Source: Gramella sp. MT6
GTDB taxonomy: Bacteria; Bacteroidota; Bacteroidia; Flavobacteriales; Flavobacteriaceae
NCBI RefSeq assembly: GCF_019357415.1
Contig: NZ_CP048410.1
Span: 3,312,501 to 3,376,500 of the forward strand
Reading direction: 5' to 3'
DNA: 64,000 nucleotides
In this document: one piece after another, positions 36,728-46,381 of the stretch
Layout of the letters: every line of letters begins with the position of its first letter
Numbering within the stretch: position 1 is the stretch's first letter
The notes under the pieces: generated by a model
What the model saw: the letters and a program-made list of their open reading frames with translations, nothing else
The model's database searches: none
What the model was told of the DNA's origin: nothing
Translations under genes and position numbers: made by a program

Positions 36728-37324
36728 TTACGGTTTTTTAATTTCTTCATACTTTTCCATACTCAATCCTTTTCCGAATGTTTGCAGCATCTTCATGGCC
36801 TCCTTTCGCGGGATATGATGATAAATGCATTTAGATTTTTCAATAAGGATTACCTCTCCGGTACTAATATCTGGAGCGTCAGGAATAAAAATACTTAGGA
36901 AGCCATTATCGCTTTTGAAGGTTATAAATGCGATTTTAAAGCCATCATCGCGCTTGATTAAAATTGATTCCCACGTATTATCTGAATCCTGTTCTTCACT
37001 AAAAAATCGAAACCTAAGACGTTGTAAGGGAGGAAAAAGAAGATATAAGGTTTCTTCAAAAGATGAGTTCCACTTTTTTAAAAATCCCATTTGAATGAGA
37101 GCTCCACTAATAAAGCATATAAAAACTATCAGGACAATACTTAGCAAGGTAATAGTAGCCGTACCAAAGATCGTTTCGATCCCGAAAGCATTTGCGAATT
37201 TATGGACAATAGGACGAATTAAATGGACCGCTTTCAGGATCAATAATATGAGGATAATAAGAGGAAAAATAAAAAGTATACCTCCTATCGTTAAGGCTCT
37301 AAAAGTTTTTCCGAAAACTGCCAT
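36728..37324 (-). CDS. DUF502-family membrane protein
   Basis: A 198-residue inner membrane protein with two N-terminal membrane segments (about 13-35 and 55-78) and a soluble C-terminal domain with FPPLQRLRF, IAFITFKSDN and FIPDAPDISTGEV, fitting the DUF502 family. Function not known. Confidence 0.82.
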   Translation of the reverse strand: MAVFGKTFRALTIGGILFIFPLIILILLILKAVHLIRPIVHKFANAFGIETIFGTATITLLSIVLIVFICFISGALIQMGFLKKWNSSFEETLYLLFPPLQRLRFRFFSEEQDSDNTWESILIKRDDGFKIAFITFKSDNGFLSIFIPDAPDISTGEVILIEKSKCIYHHIPRKEAMKMLQTFGKGLSMEKYEEIKKP

Positions 37325-37409
37325 CTTTACTAAAAAACTGAAAATTTGAAAGAAATAAAATCCTATTCAATATAGTTCAAAATATTGAATTTCAGTAGTT
37401 TAAAACAAA

Positions 37410-37438
37410 AACCCTCATCTAAAGATTAAATGAGGGTT
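37410..37438 (-). terminator. Terminator after hisS
   Basis: AACCCTCAT and ATGAGGGTT form a 9-bp stem with an 11-nt loop, 23 bp beyond the hisS stop; on the minus strand TTTTGTTTT follows. Confidence 0.7.
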
Positions 37439-37461
37439 AAAAATTGTGATTAAAAATCTTT

Positions 37462-38832
37462 TTAAGAAAGGGCGTCTATCAGACCATCGATATCAAGACT
37501 ACTTTGTTCACCAGACTTCATGTGTTTCAGTGTAAATTTCGCCTCTTTCATTTCTTCTTCTCCGGCCAGCACCGTAAATGGTATATTTCTTTTATCGGCA
37601 TGTTTCATTTGTTTACCCATTTTCCCTGCGTCAGGATAAAGCTCGGCAGTCACATTTGCTGCCCTTAGATTCCTTACCGCTTTCATGGCGTAAAGCGCTT
37701 CCTTTTCTCCAAAATTGATAAAAAGAACTTTTGTATTCTGGATTACGGTATCTGGAAATAAACCTAATTCTTCCAAAACCAGATAGATCCTGTCTAAGCC
37801 AAAGGAAATACCAATACCACTCATATTTTTCAATCCAAAGATTCCTGTAAGATCGTCATAACGACCTCCTCCACCAATAGATCCCATCTTGACTTTATCT
37901 GGCGCAGCAACTTCAAAGATCGCTCCTGTATAATAGTTCAATCCACGAGCGAGGGTTACGTCAAGGTCTAATTTCGCGGTTTTCAATGGCATTTCCTGGA
38001 TGGCATTCTGAATGAATTGTAATTCTTCAATACCATTCTGGCCGTTATCTGAACCTTCTAAAATAGATCTAAGACCTTCTATCTTATCAGCAAAACTTCC
38101 TGACAGACTAAATATAGGTTGGATCTTCTTCAGCGCTTCTTCAGAAATACCTTTCTCACGCATCTCCTTTTTTACTCCTTCTTCGCCTATTTTATCGAGC
38201 TTATCCAGGGCTACCGTGAAATCGATAAGTTTATCCTGCTCCCCTATCACTTCGGCAAAACCTGATAGGATCTTACGGTTATTGATCTTGATGGTTACTC
38301 CCTCCAGGCCAAGTTTATTAAAAACCGAATCGTATAACTGTACAAATTCAACTTCCTGCCATAGACTGTTACTTCCAACAACATCGGCATCACACTGATA
38401 GAATTCTCTAAACCTTCCTTTTTGTGGACGATCTGCTCTCCACACTGGTTGTATCTGATATCTTTTAAATGGGAATTCTATCTCATTTTGATGCTGAACC
38501 ACGTAACGTGCGAAAGGAACGGTTAGATCGTAGCGCAAAGCCTTCTCACTAATAGAAGAAGTTAGTTTCAAACTATCCTTTTCAGCAAGGGCATTTTCAT
38601 CTGCCTTTTTCAGAAAATCCCCTGAATTAAGGATCTTAAATATAAGGCGGTCACCTTCGTCACCATATTTACCCATCAGGGTCGAGGAATTCTCGAAACT
38701 TGGGGTTTCAATTGGCTGAAATCCAAATCTCTTGAATTCAGACTGAATAGTTCCAAAAATATAATTTCTCTTCGCGACTTCTTCCGGTGAAAAATCCCTG
38801 GTACCTTTTGGTATTGATGGTTTTTGTGCCAT
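37462..38832 (-). CDS. hisS: Histidyl-tRNA synthetase
   Basis: A 456-residue class II synthetase that charges tRNA-His. It begins [14 protein letters not shown] and has motif 2 ([13 protein letters not shown]), the histidine-A motif [19 protein letters not shown], motif 3 ([15 protein letters not shown]) and the C-terminal anticodon-binding domain. A probable promoter (TTTG, 18-19 bp, GATATTTG) lies 30-70 bp upstream on the minus strand. Confidence 0.97.
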   Translation of the reverse strand: MAQKPSIPKGTRDFSPEEVAKRNYIFGTIQSEFKRFGFQPIETPSFENSSTLMGKYGDEGDRLIFKILNSGDFLKKADENALAEKDSLKLTSSISEKALRYDLTVPFARYVVQHQNEIEFPFKRYQIQPVWRADRPQKGRFREFYQCDADVVGSNSLWQEVEFVQLYDSVFNKLGLEGVTIKINNRKILSGFAEVIGEQDKLIDFTVALDKLDKIGEEGVKKEMREKGISEEALKKIQPIFSLSGSFADKIEGLRSILEGSDNGQNGIEELQFIQNAIQEMPLKTAKLDLDVTLARGLNYYTGAIFEVAAPDKVKMGSIGGGGRYDDLTGIFGLKNMSGIGISFGLDRIYLVLEELGLFPDTVIQNTKVLFINFGEKEALYAMKAVRNLRAANVTAELYPDAGKMGKQMKHADKRNIPFTVLAGEEEMKEAKFTLKHMKSGEQSSLDIDGLIDALS

Positions 38833-38966
38833 GATCTTGTTTAAGCTGAATTTGCTATTAAGGATTGCAAATATCTTAATTTTTAAGGGAACCCAAACAA
38901 AATTGAAATTTTAAGTAACAAAGTTCTAATTTTATAGTCTAACCGGTAAGCCAGAAAATTCAACCC

Positions 38967-40205
38967 ATGTTTTCACTTTTTCGGGAAAATATAAGGATAG
39001 CCCTTAATTCCATTAAAAATCAATCTCTCAGGACCATTCTAACGGTGCTTATCATTGCCATTGGAATAACTGCGCTTGTGGGCATCTTAAGTGCAGTAGC
39101 AGCTCTTGAAAACACTATAAGTAAGGATTTTGCTTCCATGGGATCTAATACTTTCAACTTACAACGATACGAATTCAGAACACAGAGTTTTGGAAACGAG
39201 GAAAGAAAAGTAAATCCTATTATAAGTTATCGCGAGGTTAAAGAATTTGAAGAGAATTTTGAGTATCCTTTTACTGAAACTGCTATTTCATTTACCGGGA
39301 CCTCTTCTGCAGAGATAAAATATGAAAATGAAAAGACAGATCCCGAAATATCTGTATTAGGAGTAAATGAATATTACCTGGAAAATACTGGACTAAAAGT
39401 AGAAGACGGCCGTGAATTCAACGTTTTTGATATAGATAATAATAATAACGTTGCGGTAATTGGATCAGATTTTAAAGACGGAATATTTAAAGGATTTGAT
39501 CCTGTAAATAGAACGATCAGTATTCGGGGAGCCAAATTTAAGGTTATAGGAGTGCTGGAATCTAAAGGAAGTACTTTTGGAAATAACCAGGACCTGCGCG
39601 TTTTTATCCCTATCCAGCATGCTCGGTCATTATTTTCTCAGCCAAACATTAATTATAGCCTTAGCGTTAAAGTAGAAGATAAAGAATTGCTTGATGCCGC
39701 GATGGATGAGGCTATCATCACTTTCAGAAATATTCGTGGGCTTAGCCCGAGAGAAGAAAACAATTTTGGCCTGGAACGTAGTGATGATCTCATCAACCGA
39801 ATTTTATCCATTACCGGCGCGCTGAATATTGCAGCCTGGATCATTTCTATTATCACCATTTTTGGATCTTCAATAGCTTTAATGAATATTATGCTGGTAA
39901 CCGTTACCGAAAGAACACGTGAAATCGGAGTAAGAAAGGCATTAGGAGCAAAGAAAAATACGATCGCAACTCAATTCTTCCTGGAAACCCTGGTTATAGG
40001 CCAGATTGGCGGATTACTTGGAATTCTCCTGGGAATAGGAATAGGTTACGCAGTGGCCACTTCGCTTGATTTTGCATTTACCACACCGTGGAAAGCGATG
40101 TTATGGGCGACTGGTATCACCATACTCGTAGCAATTCTCGCAGGAAGTTATCCGGCTGCAAAAGCAGCGAAGCAGGATCCTATTGAATCCCTGAGATATG
40201 AGTAA
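38967..40205 (+). CDS. ABC transporter permease, MacB/FtsX type
   Basis: A 412-residue permease with one membrane segment near residues 20-45, a large periplasmic MacB_PCD domain (about 45-240) and three C-terminal FtsX segments, including TERTREIGVRKALGAKK. Such proteins move lipoproteins, peptides or antibiotics using a separate ATPase, which is not encoded next to it. It ends one base before the convergent next gene. Confidence 0.92.
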   Translation: MFSLFRENIRIALNSIKNQSLRTILTVLIIAIGITALVGILSAVAALENTISKDFASMGSNTFNLQRYEFRTQSFGNEERKVNPIISYREVKEFEENFEYPFTETAISFTGTSSAEIKYENEKTDPEISVLGVNEYYLENTGLKVEDGREFNVFDIDNNNNVAVIGSDFKDGIFKGFDPVNRTISIRGAKFKVIGVLESKGSTFGNNQDLRVFIPIQHARSLFSQPNINYSLSVKVEDKELLDAAMDEAIITFRNIRGLSPREENNFGLERSDDLINRILSITGALNIAAWIISIITIFGSSIALMNIMLVTVTERTREIGVRKALGAKKNTIATQFFLETLVIGQIGGLLGILLGIGIGYAVATSLDFAFTTPWKAMLWATGITILVAILAGSYPAAKAAKQDPIESLRYE

Positions 40206-40679
40206 TTAGCCTTCTACTATATTCTTGAAATAACCATAAAGATCACCCTGGGTGATATTTGCTCCCTGCTTGATAAGTGCAAAAATATCCTTATTTCTGT
40301 CGTCACTTATTGCCCTGGTAGAGGTATAAATAGTTACAGTATCATCCATAAGATTCGTTTGAAGCCATTGATAACCTTCACGAGTAGTGATATCTATCGC
40401 TTCATTCTCTATTTTAACAGCAATAAGTTCTATGGTCGCTGTAGTTATATGAAACAAGAAGATCTGGTTGGGTGAGAAATGTTCCAGATATTCTACCTTA
40501 TTTAAAACTCCTTCCCAGATAAGATCACTGAAAATATCCAGTTCTTCTTCGGCAGCTTCGGGTTTGTCCTTCTTGATCTGCTCCCATTCATCTGCAGTGA
40601 TAGATTGTGTAGCCAGGAAATTGATGAATTCCTGATGCATCTCTTCAAACTGCTCTTTAGTTAATCTTGCGTATTTCAT
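40206..40679 (-). CDS. DUF6495-type protein
   Basis: A 157-residue soluble acidic protein. The natural start is MKYARLTKEQFEEMHQEF (40677-40679); an in-frame extension of 10 codons upstream overlaps a terminator and is unlikely. The family (DUF6495) is conserved in Flavobacteriia next to rplI and has no known function. It ends immediately against the convergent permease gene. Confidence 0.75.
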   Translation of the reverse strand: MKYARLTKEQFEEMHQEFINFLATQSITADEWEQIKKDKPEAAEEELDIFSDLIWEGVLNKVEYLEHFSPNQIFLFHITTATIELIAVKIENEAIDITTREGYQWLQTNLMDDTVTIYTSTRAISDDRNKDIFALIKQGANITQGDLYGYFKNIVEG

Positions 40680-40695
40680 AATCAATATTAAAAAG

Positions 40696-40727
40696 AAAAG
40701 CCCACTCATAAATGAGCAGGCTTTTTT
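40696..40727 (-). terminator. Terminator of the rpsF-rpsR-rplI operon
   Basis: AAAAGCC-x-GCTCAT / ATGAG-x-GGCTTTT: a stem with one mismatch and a T tract on the minus strand, 17 bp after the rplI stop. Confidence 0.75.
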
Positions 40728-40743
40728 CTATAAGTAAAATAAA

Positions 40744-41193
40744 TTAAGCTTCACCTACCACGTCAAAGGTAAAGTTAGAAACTACCTCACGGTGAAAACG
40801 CAAAGTTGCTTCGTACTGTCCTAAACGCTTGATGTTACCACCGGCGATGTTAATGTATTTCTTTTCGATCTCTACACCTTCTTTAGCAAGAGCATCAGCT
40901 AGATCACCATTGGTGATAGAACCGAATAACTTATCACCTGCTCCTGCTTTCGCAGTCATCTTAATTTCAAGGTTGTTAAGTTTTTCAGCTTGTTTCTTAG
41001 CTTCGTCAATATGCTTTTGTTCTTTATAGGCGCGCTGCTTCAAAGTTTCTTGCAAAACTTTTCTTGCAGAAGGAGTTGCCAATTCAGCATATCCTTGTGG
41101 AATAAGATAATTTCTACCGTAACCGTTCTTAACAGCTACTACATCATCTTTAAAACCTAAATTATCTACGTCTTTTTTAAGTATCACTTCCAT
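40744..41193 (-). CDS. rplI: 50S ribosomal protein L9
   Basis: A 149-residue bL9 with the N-terminal VILKKDVDNLGFKDDVVAVKNGYGRNYLIPQGYA rRNA-binding domain, a long connecting helix and a C-terminal domain with GSITNGDLADAL. Last gene of the rpsF-rpsR-rplI operon. Confidence 0.97.
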   Translation of the reverse strand: MEVILKKDVDNLGFKDDVVAVKNGYGRNYLIPQGYAELATPSARKVLQETLKQRAYKEQKHIDEAKKQAEKLNNLEIKMTAKAGAGDKLFGSITNGDLADALAKEGVEIEKKYINIAGGNIKRLGQYEATLRFHREVVSNFTFDVVGEA

Positions 41194-41205
41194 AACTGCC
41201 TCTTT

Positions 41206-41505
41206 TTATTTTAATAAATCACCTACGTAAGGCATTAATGCTAAGTGACGAGCACGCTTAACGGCTGTAGCCACTTTTCTCTGAAACTTCAAAGAAGTAC
41301 CTGTTAAACGACGAGGTAATAATTTCCCCTGTTCGTTTACAAAGCCCATTAAGAAATCAGGGTCTTTGTAATCAACGTACTTAATACCAGATCTTTTGAA
41401 TCTACAGTATTTTTTAGCTTTGGTTGTTTCTATATTAAGAGGAGTAAGATACCTGATCTCTCCGTCTTTTTTTCCTTTTGCTTGTTGTTCAATAGATGTT
41501 GCCAT
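41206..41505 (-). CDS. rpsR: 30S ribosomal protein S18
   Basis: A 99-residue bS18 with [18 protein letters not shown] and the C-terminal [29 protein letters not shown]. The N-terminal tail is longer than in E. coli, as in Bacteroidetes. It lies 12 bp from rplI and 2 bp from rpsF. Confidence 0.97.
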   Translation of the reverse strand: MATSIEQQAKGKKDGEIRYLTPLNIETTKAKKYCRFKRSGIKYVDYKDPDFLMGFVNEQGKLLPRRLTGTSLKFQRKVATAVKRARHLALMPYVGDLLK

Positions 41506-41507
41506 GA

Positions 41508-41846
41508 TTACGCTTTTTCCTTGTTACGTTTTCTTCTTTTTTCAGCCCAAGCTACAGCATGCTTATCTAACTTTACAGTTAGGTAACGCATCATACGCTC
41601 GTCTCTTCTGAATTCTAATTCTAATGGCTCAATAACTTCACCAGGAGCTTGAAATTCAAATAAGTGATAAAAACCACTTTTCTTGTGTTGGATTGCATAA
41701 GCCAGTTTTCTTAGGCCCCAATCTTCTTTAGCTACCATCTCAGCCCCTTTCGAAACAAGAAAATCTTCGTATTTCTTAACTGTCTCCTTTATCTGCTCAT
41801 CAGATAAAACGGGATTCAAGATGAAAACAGTTTCATAATTGTTCAT
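41508..41846 (-). CDS. rpsF: 30S ribosomal protein S6
   Basis: A 112-residue bS6. [19 protein letters not shown] and the [30 protein letters not shown] region are the family hallmarks. It starts the operon with rpsR and rplI. Confidence 0.97.
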   Translation of the reverse strand: MNNYETVFILNPVLSDEQIKETVKKYEDFLVSKGAEMVAKEDWGLRKLAYAIQHKKSGFYHLFEFQAPGEVIEPLELEFRRDERMMRYLTVKLDKHAVAWAEKRRKRNKEKA

Positions 41847-41874
41847 ATAATTAATCTTTAAATTAAATCGGCTG

Positions 41875-41905
41875 CAAAAATATGATTTATATTCCTTATT
41901 TCAAA
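41875..41905 (-). promoter_or_regulatory. Promoter of rpsF-rpsR-rplI, full Bacteroidetes consensus
   Basis: On the minus strand TTTG (41902-41905), a spacer of exactly 19 bp and TATTTTTG (41875-41882) match the TTTG-N19-TAnnTTTG consensus. About 30 nt of leader precede the rpsF ATG. Confidence 0.8.
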
Positions 41906-42009
41906 GCTTAATAATGAGGATAAAACACAAATTTTATCGATGTAAAAATATTTTACCTTGTATTTCTTATATTTAATGAGTAATATTGTTAGTGACTAAC
42001 CTATTAACC

Positions 42010-42720
42010 GTGGAAGAAGTACTACTCAAATGTGCCGTCGTTGATGATTCCAGCCTGCAAAGGCTATCAATTGTTAAGTTGATAAAAGATCATCCCAATC
42101 TTAAACTCGTTGCCGAATATAATAATGCGATCGAAACCAAAAATGGTTTATTAGATACTGAAACAGATCTTATATTCCTGGATATCGAAATGCCTATACT
42201 TTCGGGATTCGAGCTTTTGGACAACCTTCCAAATAAACCTCAGATCATCTTTGTAACCGGAAAAACTAAATATGCCTTCAAGGCTTTCGATTATGATGCC
42301 GTGGATTATATTCACAAACCGGTAACTAAAGACAGATTCAATAACGCGGTAAATAAAGCGGTAAATCTTTACAAACTGAAACATCAAACTGCTGTACCAG
42401 AAGATGATGATTTCATTTTCGTTAAGAGTAATCTTAAGAATAGAAAGGTTTTTCTTGGTAAACTAAAGTACATTCAGGCACTTGGTGATTATGTGAAGTT
42501 TGTGACCGAAAAAGATAATTTTGTAGTTCTAGCAACTATGAAATCCTTTGAAAAGCAACTACCTAGCGACCGGTTTTTAAGAACGCACAAATCTTATATT
42601 GTAAATCTCGACAAGATAGAACGTTATAACAGTAAAAATATAGAGATCGATAAAGAGAAATTACCTTTAAGCCGTCATAAGAAAGCGAACCTGGTTGAAG
42701 CTCTGAGCGCGATACAGTAA
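42010..42720 (+). CDS. LytTR-family response regulator
   Basis: A receiver domain with the phosphoacceptor Asp in LIFLDIEMPIL and conserved Lys in DYIHKPVTKD, followed by a LytTR DNA-binding domain (KYIQALGDYVKFVT, RTHKSYIVNLDKIERY). About 236 residues from GTG at 42010; TTG at 41986 and GTG at 41992 are in frame and also possible, and no ATG is available near the family's usual start. No partner kinase is nearby. Target genes unknown. Confidence 0.88.
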   Translation: MEEVLLKCAVVDDSSLQRLSIVKLIKDHPNLKLVAEYNNAIETKNGLLDTETDLIFLDIEMPILSGFELLDNLPNKPQIIFVTGKTKYAFKAFDYDAVDYIHKPVTKDRFNNAVNKAVNLYKLKHQTAVPEDDDFIFVKSNLKNRKVFLGKLKYIQALGDYVKFVTEKDNFVVLATMKSFEKQLPSDRFLRTHKSYIVNLDKIERYNSKNIEIDKEKLPLSRHKKANLVEALSAIQ

Positions 42721-42744
42721 AAATCAAATTACCTTAATATATAG

Positions 42745-42770
42745 AGCCACTAAAAAGTGGCTTTTTTTTA
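42745..42770. terminator. Terminator between convergent LytTR regulator and priA
   Basis: AGCCAC-TAAAAA-GTGGCT followed by TTTTTTT on the plus strand. It overlaps the end of priA by a few bases. Confidence 0.75.
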
Positions 42771-45221
42771 TTGCGGATCTACGTTCACCACTACCCTAAC
42801 CGACCTGTAAGCACCAATAGCCCTGAAGGTAGTTAGAATTCTATGCACCACTTTCTTTGTTTTCCCTAATGACTGCTTTTTTGGGATCTTTATAAGAATA
42901 TTCTTGTAGTACTCATTCCTAATCCTGGCGACCGGAGGAAATTCCGGACCCAATACATACCGATCAAAAACATTTTCCAGAGCTCTCGCCAGCCATTCGG
43001 CAGCTTCATTAGTTTTGGAATAATCCCTGCATTTTAGAGTTAACCGTATTAACCGAAAATATGGTGGATATTGATATTGATACCTGTCTTCCAGTTGCTC
43101 CTTATACATGGCTTCATAATCGCCTGTTGAGACCTGCTGGATGATCTGGTGATGCGGATTATAGGTTTGAATTAGAACCTTCCCTCTTTTCTTGGTCCTG
43201 CCAGATCTCCCTGCTACCTGCAACATTAACTGAAAACTTCTTTCATGGGCCCGAAAATCAGGAAAATTCAGGAGATTATCGGCATTCATGATCCCTACGA
43301 GACTTACTTTTCTAAAATCAAGACCTTTTGTAAGCATTTGAGTACCAATAAGAATATCAGTTTCATGATTTTCAAAGGCTGAAATGATCTTTTCATAAGC
43401 ATATTTTCCCCGGGTGGTATCCTGGTCCATTCTCCCAATCTTATTCTTTGGAAACAATGCTTTTAACTCGGTTTCCACCTGTTCAGTTCCAAATCCCTTC
43501 GTAGAGATCTCATTACTTCCACAAGCCATGCACTGATGTTGCATGGCAATATGATAACCACAATAATGGCAACGCAGCTGATTGTTATTGCTATGATAAG
43601 TAAGACTCACATCACAATTAGGACACTGCGGAGAATGCCCGCAGGTATTACATTCCATAATCGGCGAAAATCCCCTTCGATTCTGAAAAAGGATCACCTG
43701 CTCCTCTTCCTTAAGACTTTCTTTGATCTCCTCGATAAGTCTTTCAGAAAAATGTCCGGTCATTTTCTTCTTTCGATGGGCTGTTTTAATATCCACGATC
43801 TCAACTTCGGGCATCAAGACATTCCCAAACCTTCGATTCAATTCTACCAAAGCATATTTATTATGCTCGGCATTAAAATAAGATTCTATAGAAGGCGTCG
43901 CTGAACCCAGAACAATATTGGCTTTAAACATATTAGCCAGGACCACGGCCGCATCCCGGGCATGATAGCGCGGTGCGGGATCAAATTGCTTAAAAGTAGA
44001 CTCATGCTCTTCATCAACCACAACTAGACCCAGATCCTGAAACGGCAGGAAGACGCAAGACCTGGCTCCAATAACTATTTTACCATTTTCTGAATATTCC
44101 AGAACCTTATTATAGATCTCAACCCTCTCGTTTAAAGAATATTTACTGTGATATACCAGAACCTTATCTCCAAAATAATTCTGAAGTCTTTTTATGAGTT
44201 GCGTAGTTAGCGCAATTTCAGGCAAAAGATATAATGCCTGCTTCCCATTATTGATAGCTTCCTCGATAAGTTTTATATAGATCTCCGTCTTACCGGAAGA
44301 AGTCACACCGTGCAGCAAACAAACCCTGTTCTCTTCAAAATTATCTTTGATCTCTCCAAAAGCCTGTTGCTGAATTTTATTAAGATGGATCTCGTGAGAA
44401 TTAATTTCGCCTGAAAAAACTATCCGGTCTGTTTCCTGGTAATATTCTTCAAATATATTTTTATCGATAAGGCTTTTCAAAATAGAGGCGCTGGCTCCCG
44501 ATTCTTTTAATAGTTCCTTGACCTTTAATGACTTTTTCGACCTTGCGGTAATTGAGAAATAAGAAAGAACGATCTCTCGCTGTTTTGGAGCCCGCGAAAG
44601 TTCATCCAGCAGCGCATGCATTTCACTTTCGGCTTCAAATGCAGGATTCAGTCTCACATATCGAACCTCTTTCGGCTTGAATTGCTCGTAGATCTCCTGG
44701 TTTAGATCAACTATATTTTTAGATACCAGTTTATTGATAACCGGTAACACCTTTTTCCTGTCCAGCAACTGTTCGATCTCCTGTATCTTCATGGAAGACT
44801 GCCTTTGCAGGGCCTCAACCACCAAATATTCATCGTCATTTAAAACAGCGGTCTCGATCTCAACATCCTTCGAAAGCTTAACGATACTTTCGCTCTCGAG
44901 TAAAAACGCCCCCGGTAAAGCAGCACGCATCACTTCCCCTTCTGTACACAAGTAATAGGTAGCCAGCCAATTCCAGAACTTTAATTGCTCATAGGTGAGC
45001 AATGGTTTTTCATCCAGGATCTGGTGAATTGGTTTCGCTTCATAAACCTCAGGCGGATTTTGATGAATCTCTGCTACGATCCCGGTATAGATCCTGTTTT
45101 TACCAAACTGCACTGCCAGTCGCATCCCGGGCTGAATAAACCGGGCTTCTTCATCTGTAAGACTATATGTAAAGCGGTTATCCAGCGGAAGTGGCAGGAT
45201 AAGATCAGCGAAATAGGACAT
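42768..45221 (-). CDS. priA: Primosomal helicase PriA
   Basis: An 817-residue replication-restart helicase. The N-terminal PriA DNA-binding domain (YFADLILPLPLDNRFTY) precedes Walker A GVTSSGKTE, the DEEH box (VVVDEEHE), and eight zinc-binding cysteines in CNTCGHSPQCPNC, CHYC and CMAC, then helicase motifs QMLTKGLDF and QVAGRSGR. It reloads DnaB at stalled forks. Confidence 0.96.
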   Translation of the reverse strand: MSYFADLILPLPLDNRFTYSLTDEEARFIQPGMRLAVQFGKNRIYTGIVAEIHQNPPEVYEAKPIHQILDEKPLLTYEQLKFWNWLATYYLCTEGEVMRAALPGAFLLESESIVKLSKDVEIETAVLNDDEYLVVEALQRQSSMKIQEIEQLLDRKKVLPVINKLVSKNIVDLNQEIYEQFKPKEVRYVRLNPAFEAESEMHALLDELSRAPKQREIVLSYFSITARSKKSLKVKELLKESGASASILKSLIDKNIFEEYYQETDRIVFSGEINSHEIHLNKIQQQAFGEIKDNFEENRVCLLHGVTSSGKTEIYIKLIEEAINNGKQALYLLPEIALTTQLIKRLQNYFGDKVLVYHSKYSLNERVEIYNKVLEYSENGKIVIGARSCVFLPFQDLGLVVVDEEHESTFKQFDPAPRYHARDAAVVLANMFKANIVLGSATPSIESYFNAEHNKYALVELNRRFGNVLMPEVEIVDIKTAHRKKKMTGHFSERLIEEIKESLKEEEQVILFQNRRGFSPIMECNTCGHSPQCPNCDVSLTYHSNNNQLRCHYCGYHIAMQHQCMACGSNEISTKGFGTEQVETELKALFPKNKIGRMDQDTTRGKYAYEKIISAFENHETDILIGTQMLTKGLDFRKVSLVGIMNADNLLNFPDFRAHERSFQLMLQVAGRSGRTKKRGKVLIQTYNPHHQIIQQVSTGDYEAMYKEQLEDRYQYQYPPYFRLIRLTLKCRDYSKTNEAAEWLARALENVFDRYVLGPEFPPVARIRNEYYKNILIKIPKKQSLGKTKKVVHRILTTFRAIGAYRSVRVVVNVDPQ

Positions 45222-45249
45222 TTATAACGGGTTGGTTTATAAAAAGAGA

Positions 45250-45353
45250 AAAAGCTGTTCTTAATCTTAGCTTACCCTCTAACTATTGAATTCAAAAATA
45301 TTAAGAATCATTAGTTTTTCGAAAGTAAAACTGAAAATTTAAGAACAGCTTTT
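45250..45353. repeat. 15-bp perfect inverted repeat with 74-nt interior
   Basis: AAAAGCTGTTCTTAA at 45250-45264 is the exact complement of TTAAGAACAGCTTTT at 45339-45353. It occupies the gap between priA and the DUF2147 gene. On the minus strand the closing arm is followed by TTTTCTCTTTTTA, so the whole could be a large terminator or a small structured RNA. Confidence 0.6.
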
Positions 45354-45367
45354 ATATTCTGTATAAT

Positions 45368-45793
45368 CTATTTAGCTCTATGCCATTCCTTAGTTTTATA
45401 AAATAAGGCAATATAGCCGCGAACTTTCAAAACATCTGGATTATCCTCCTCAAGCCATATCTTGCATCGATATTTTTTTCCGGTTTTGGGGTCAACGATA
45501 GTTCCTCCTACATATTCACTACCATCTTTCTCCAGACCTTTCATTAATTCCATACCCTGAACAGGTTCATTTTTAAGTTCTCCCGGACACTTGGTACAGA
45601 TACGATCGCGGTCCTCCTCCTTCATTATCTTGTCTACCTTACCATATATCTTATCTCCTTTTTCATAGATCTCGATAATGGAGTTCACCTTGCCTTCTTC
45701 ATTGGTATTCTTCCATTTTCCAATTACAGATTGCCCTTGAATAGGAATCCAAATCAAGGCAAAAAAGACAATTATCAAAGAAAGGACCTTCAT
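45368..45793 (-). CDS. DUF2147 secreted protein
   Basis: A 141-residue exported protein (signal ends PIQGQ). IGKWKNTNEEGKVNSIIEIYEKGDKIYGKV, DRICTKC and KYRCKIWLEEDNPDVLKVRGYI are the DUF2147 signature, a small lipocalin-like barrel. It starts 1 bp after the chalcone isomerase-like gene stop, so the two are co-transcribed. Confidence 0.85.
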   Translation of the reverse strand: MKVLSLIIVFFALIWIPIQGQSVIGKWKNTNEEGKVNSIIEIYEKGDKIYGKVDKIMKEEDRDRICTKCPGELKNEPVQGMELMKGLEKDGSEYVGGTIVDPKTGKKYRCKIWLEEDNPDVLKVRGYIALFYKTKEWHRAK

Positions 45794-45794
45794 A

Positions 45795-46355
45795 TTATTT
45801 TCCTAGCATAGCTTCTTTAAGGTCATCGTCTGCCGGTTTATTAGACAACCATATTCCGAATAAAGCCTTTTTAAAATCCATACCTTCTATAACTCCAAGC
45901 TCTTTATCGTTCTTGTAAACGACAACACCCTGAGATGGCATATATACTATATCAAAAATATCGTCACGCTTGATCTCTTCAAGAAAGAAATCCTGGAATT
46001 TCTTGATCTTGGCTGCAAGAGGTTTAGTATTACCATTTGTAGAATTCTCAAAACCTTCGTTAACGGCTTCCATCATTTTATCGCTGGTAATAAGTTTCGA
46101 AACGATATGAAGCTTAATACTCATAGGTTCGTTTGCTCCCATAATTTTTGAAGCATCAGAAGATTTACTGGTTAGATACAAACCACCTGCATAAAGGTCT
46201 ATCCAAAGTTTTTCACGAACGCCTGCACCATTGAGGTTTAGGGTTTGTCCTTGGAAAGTTTCAGAATTAGGTAGGTTTACTCCACCAACTTCAGTTTGAG
46301 CCGAGATTAAGCCTGCACTCATAAGTGCGATAAAAACAAAAATTATTTTTTTCAT
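45795..46355 (-). CDS. Chalcone isomerase-like secreted protein
   Basis: A 186-residue exported protein (signal ends LISAQ). EVGGVNLPNSETFQGQTLNLNGAGVREKLWIDLYAGGLYL, KLHIVSKLITSDKM and AIFGIWLSNKPAD-like end match the bacterial chalcone isomerase-like fold, which usually binds fatty acids rather than acting on flavonoids. Co-transcribed with the DUF2147 gene. Confidence 0.85.
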   Translation of the reverse strand: MKKIIFVFIALMSAGLISAQTEVGGVNLPNSETFQGQTLNLNGAGVREKLWIDLYAGGLYLTSKSSDASKIMGANEPMSIKLHIVSKLITSDKMMEAVNEGFENSTNGNTKPLAAKIKKFQDFFLEEIKRDDIFDIVYMPSQGVVVYKNDKELGVIEGMDFKKALFGIWLSNKPADDDLKEAMLGK

Positions 46356-46381
46356 TATTAAGGGTTTAGTTTGGTTTAAAG

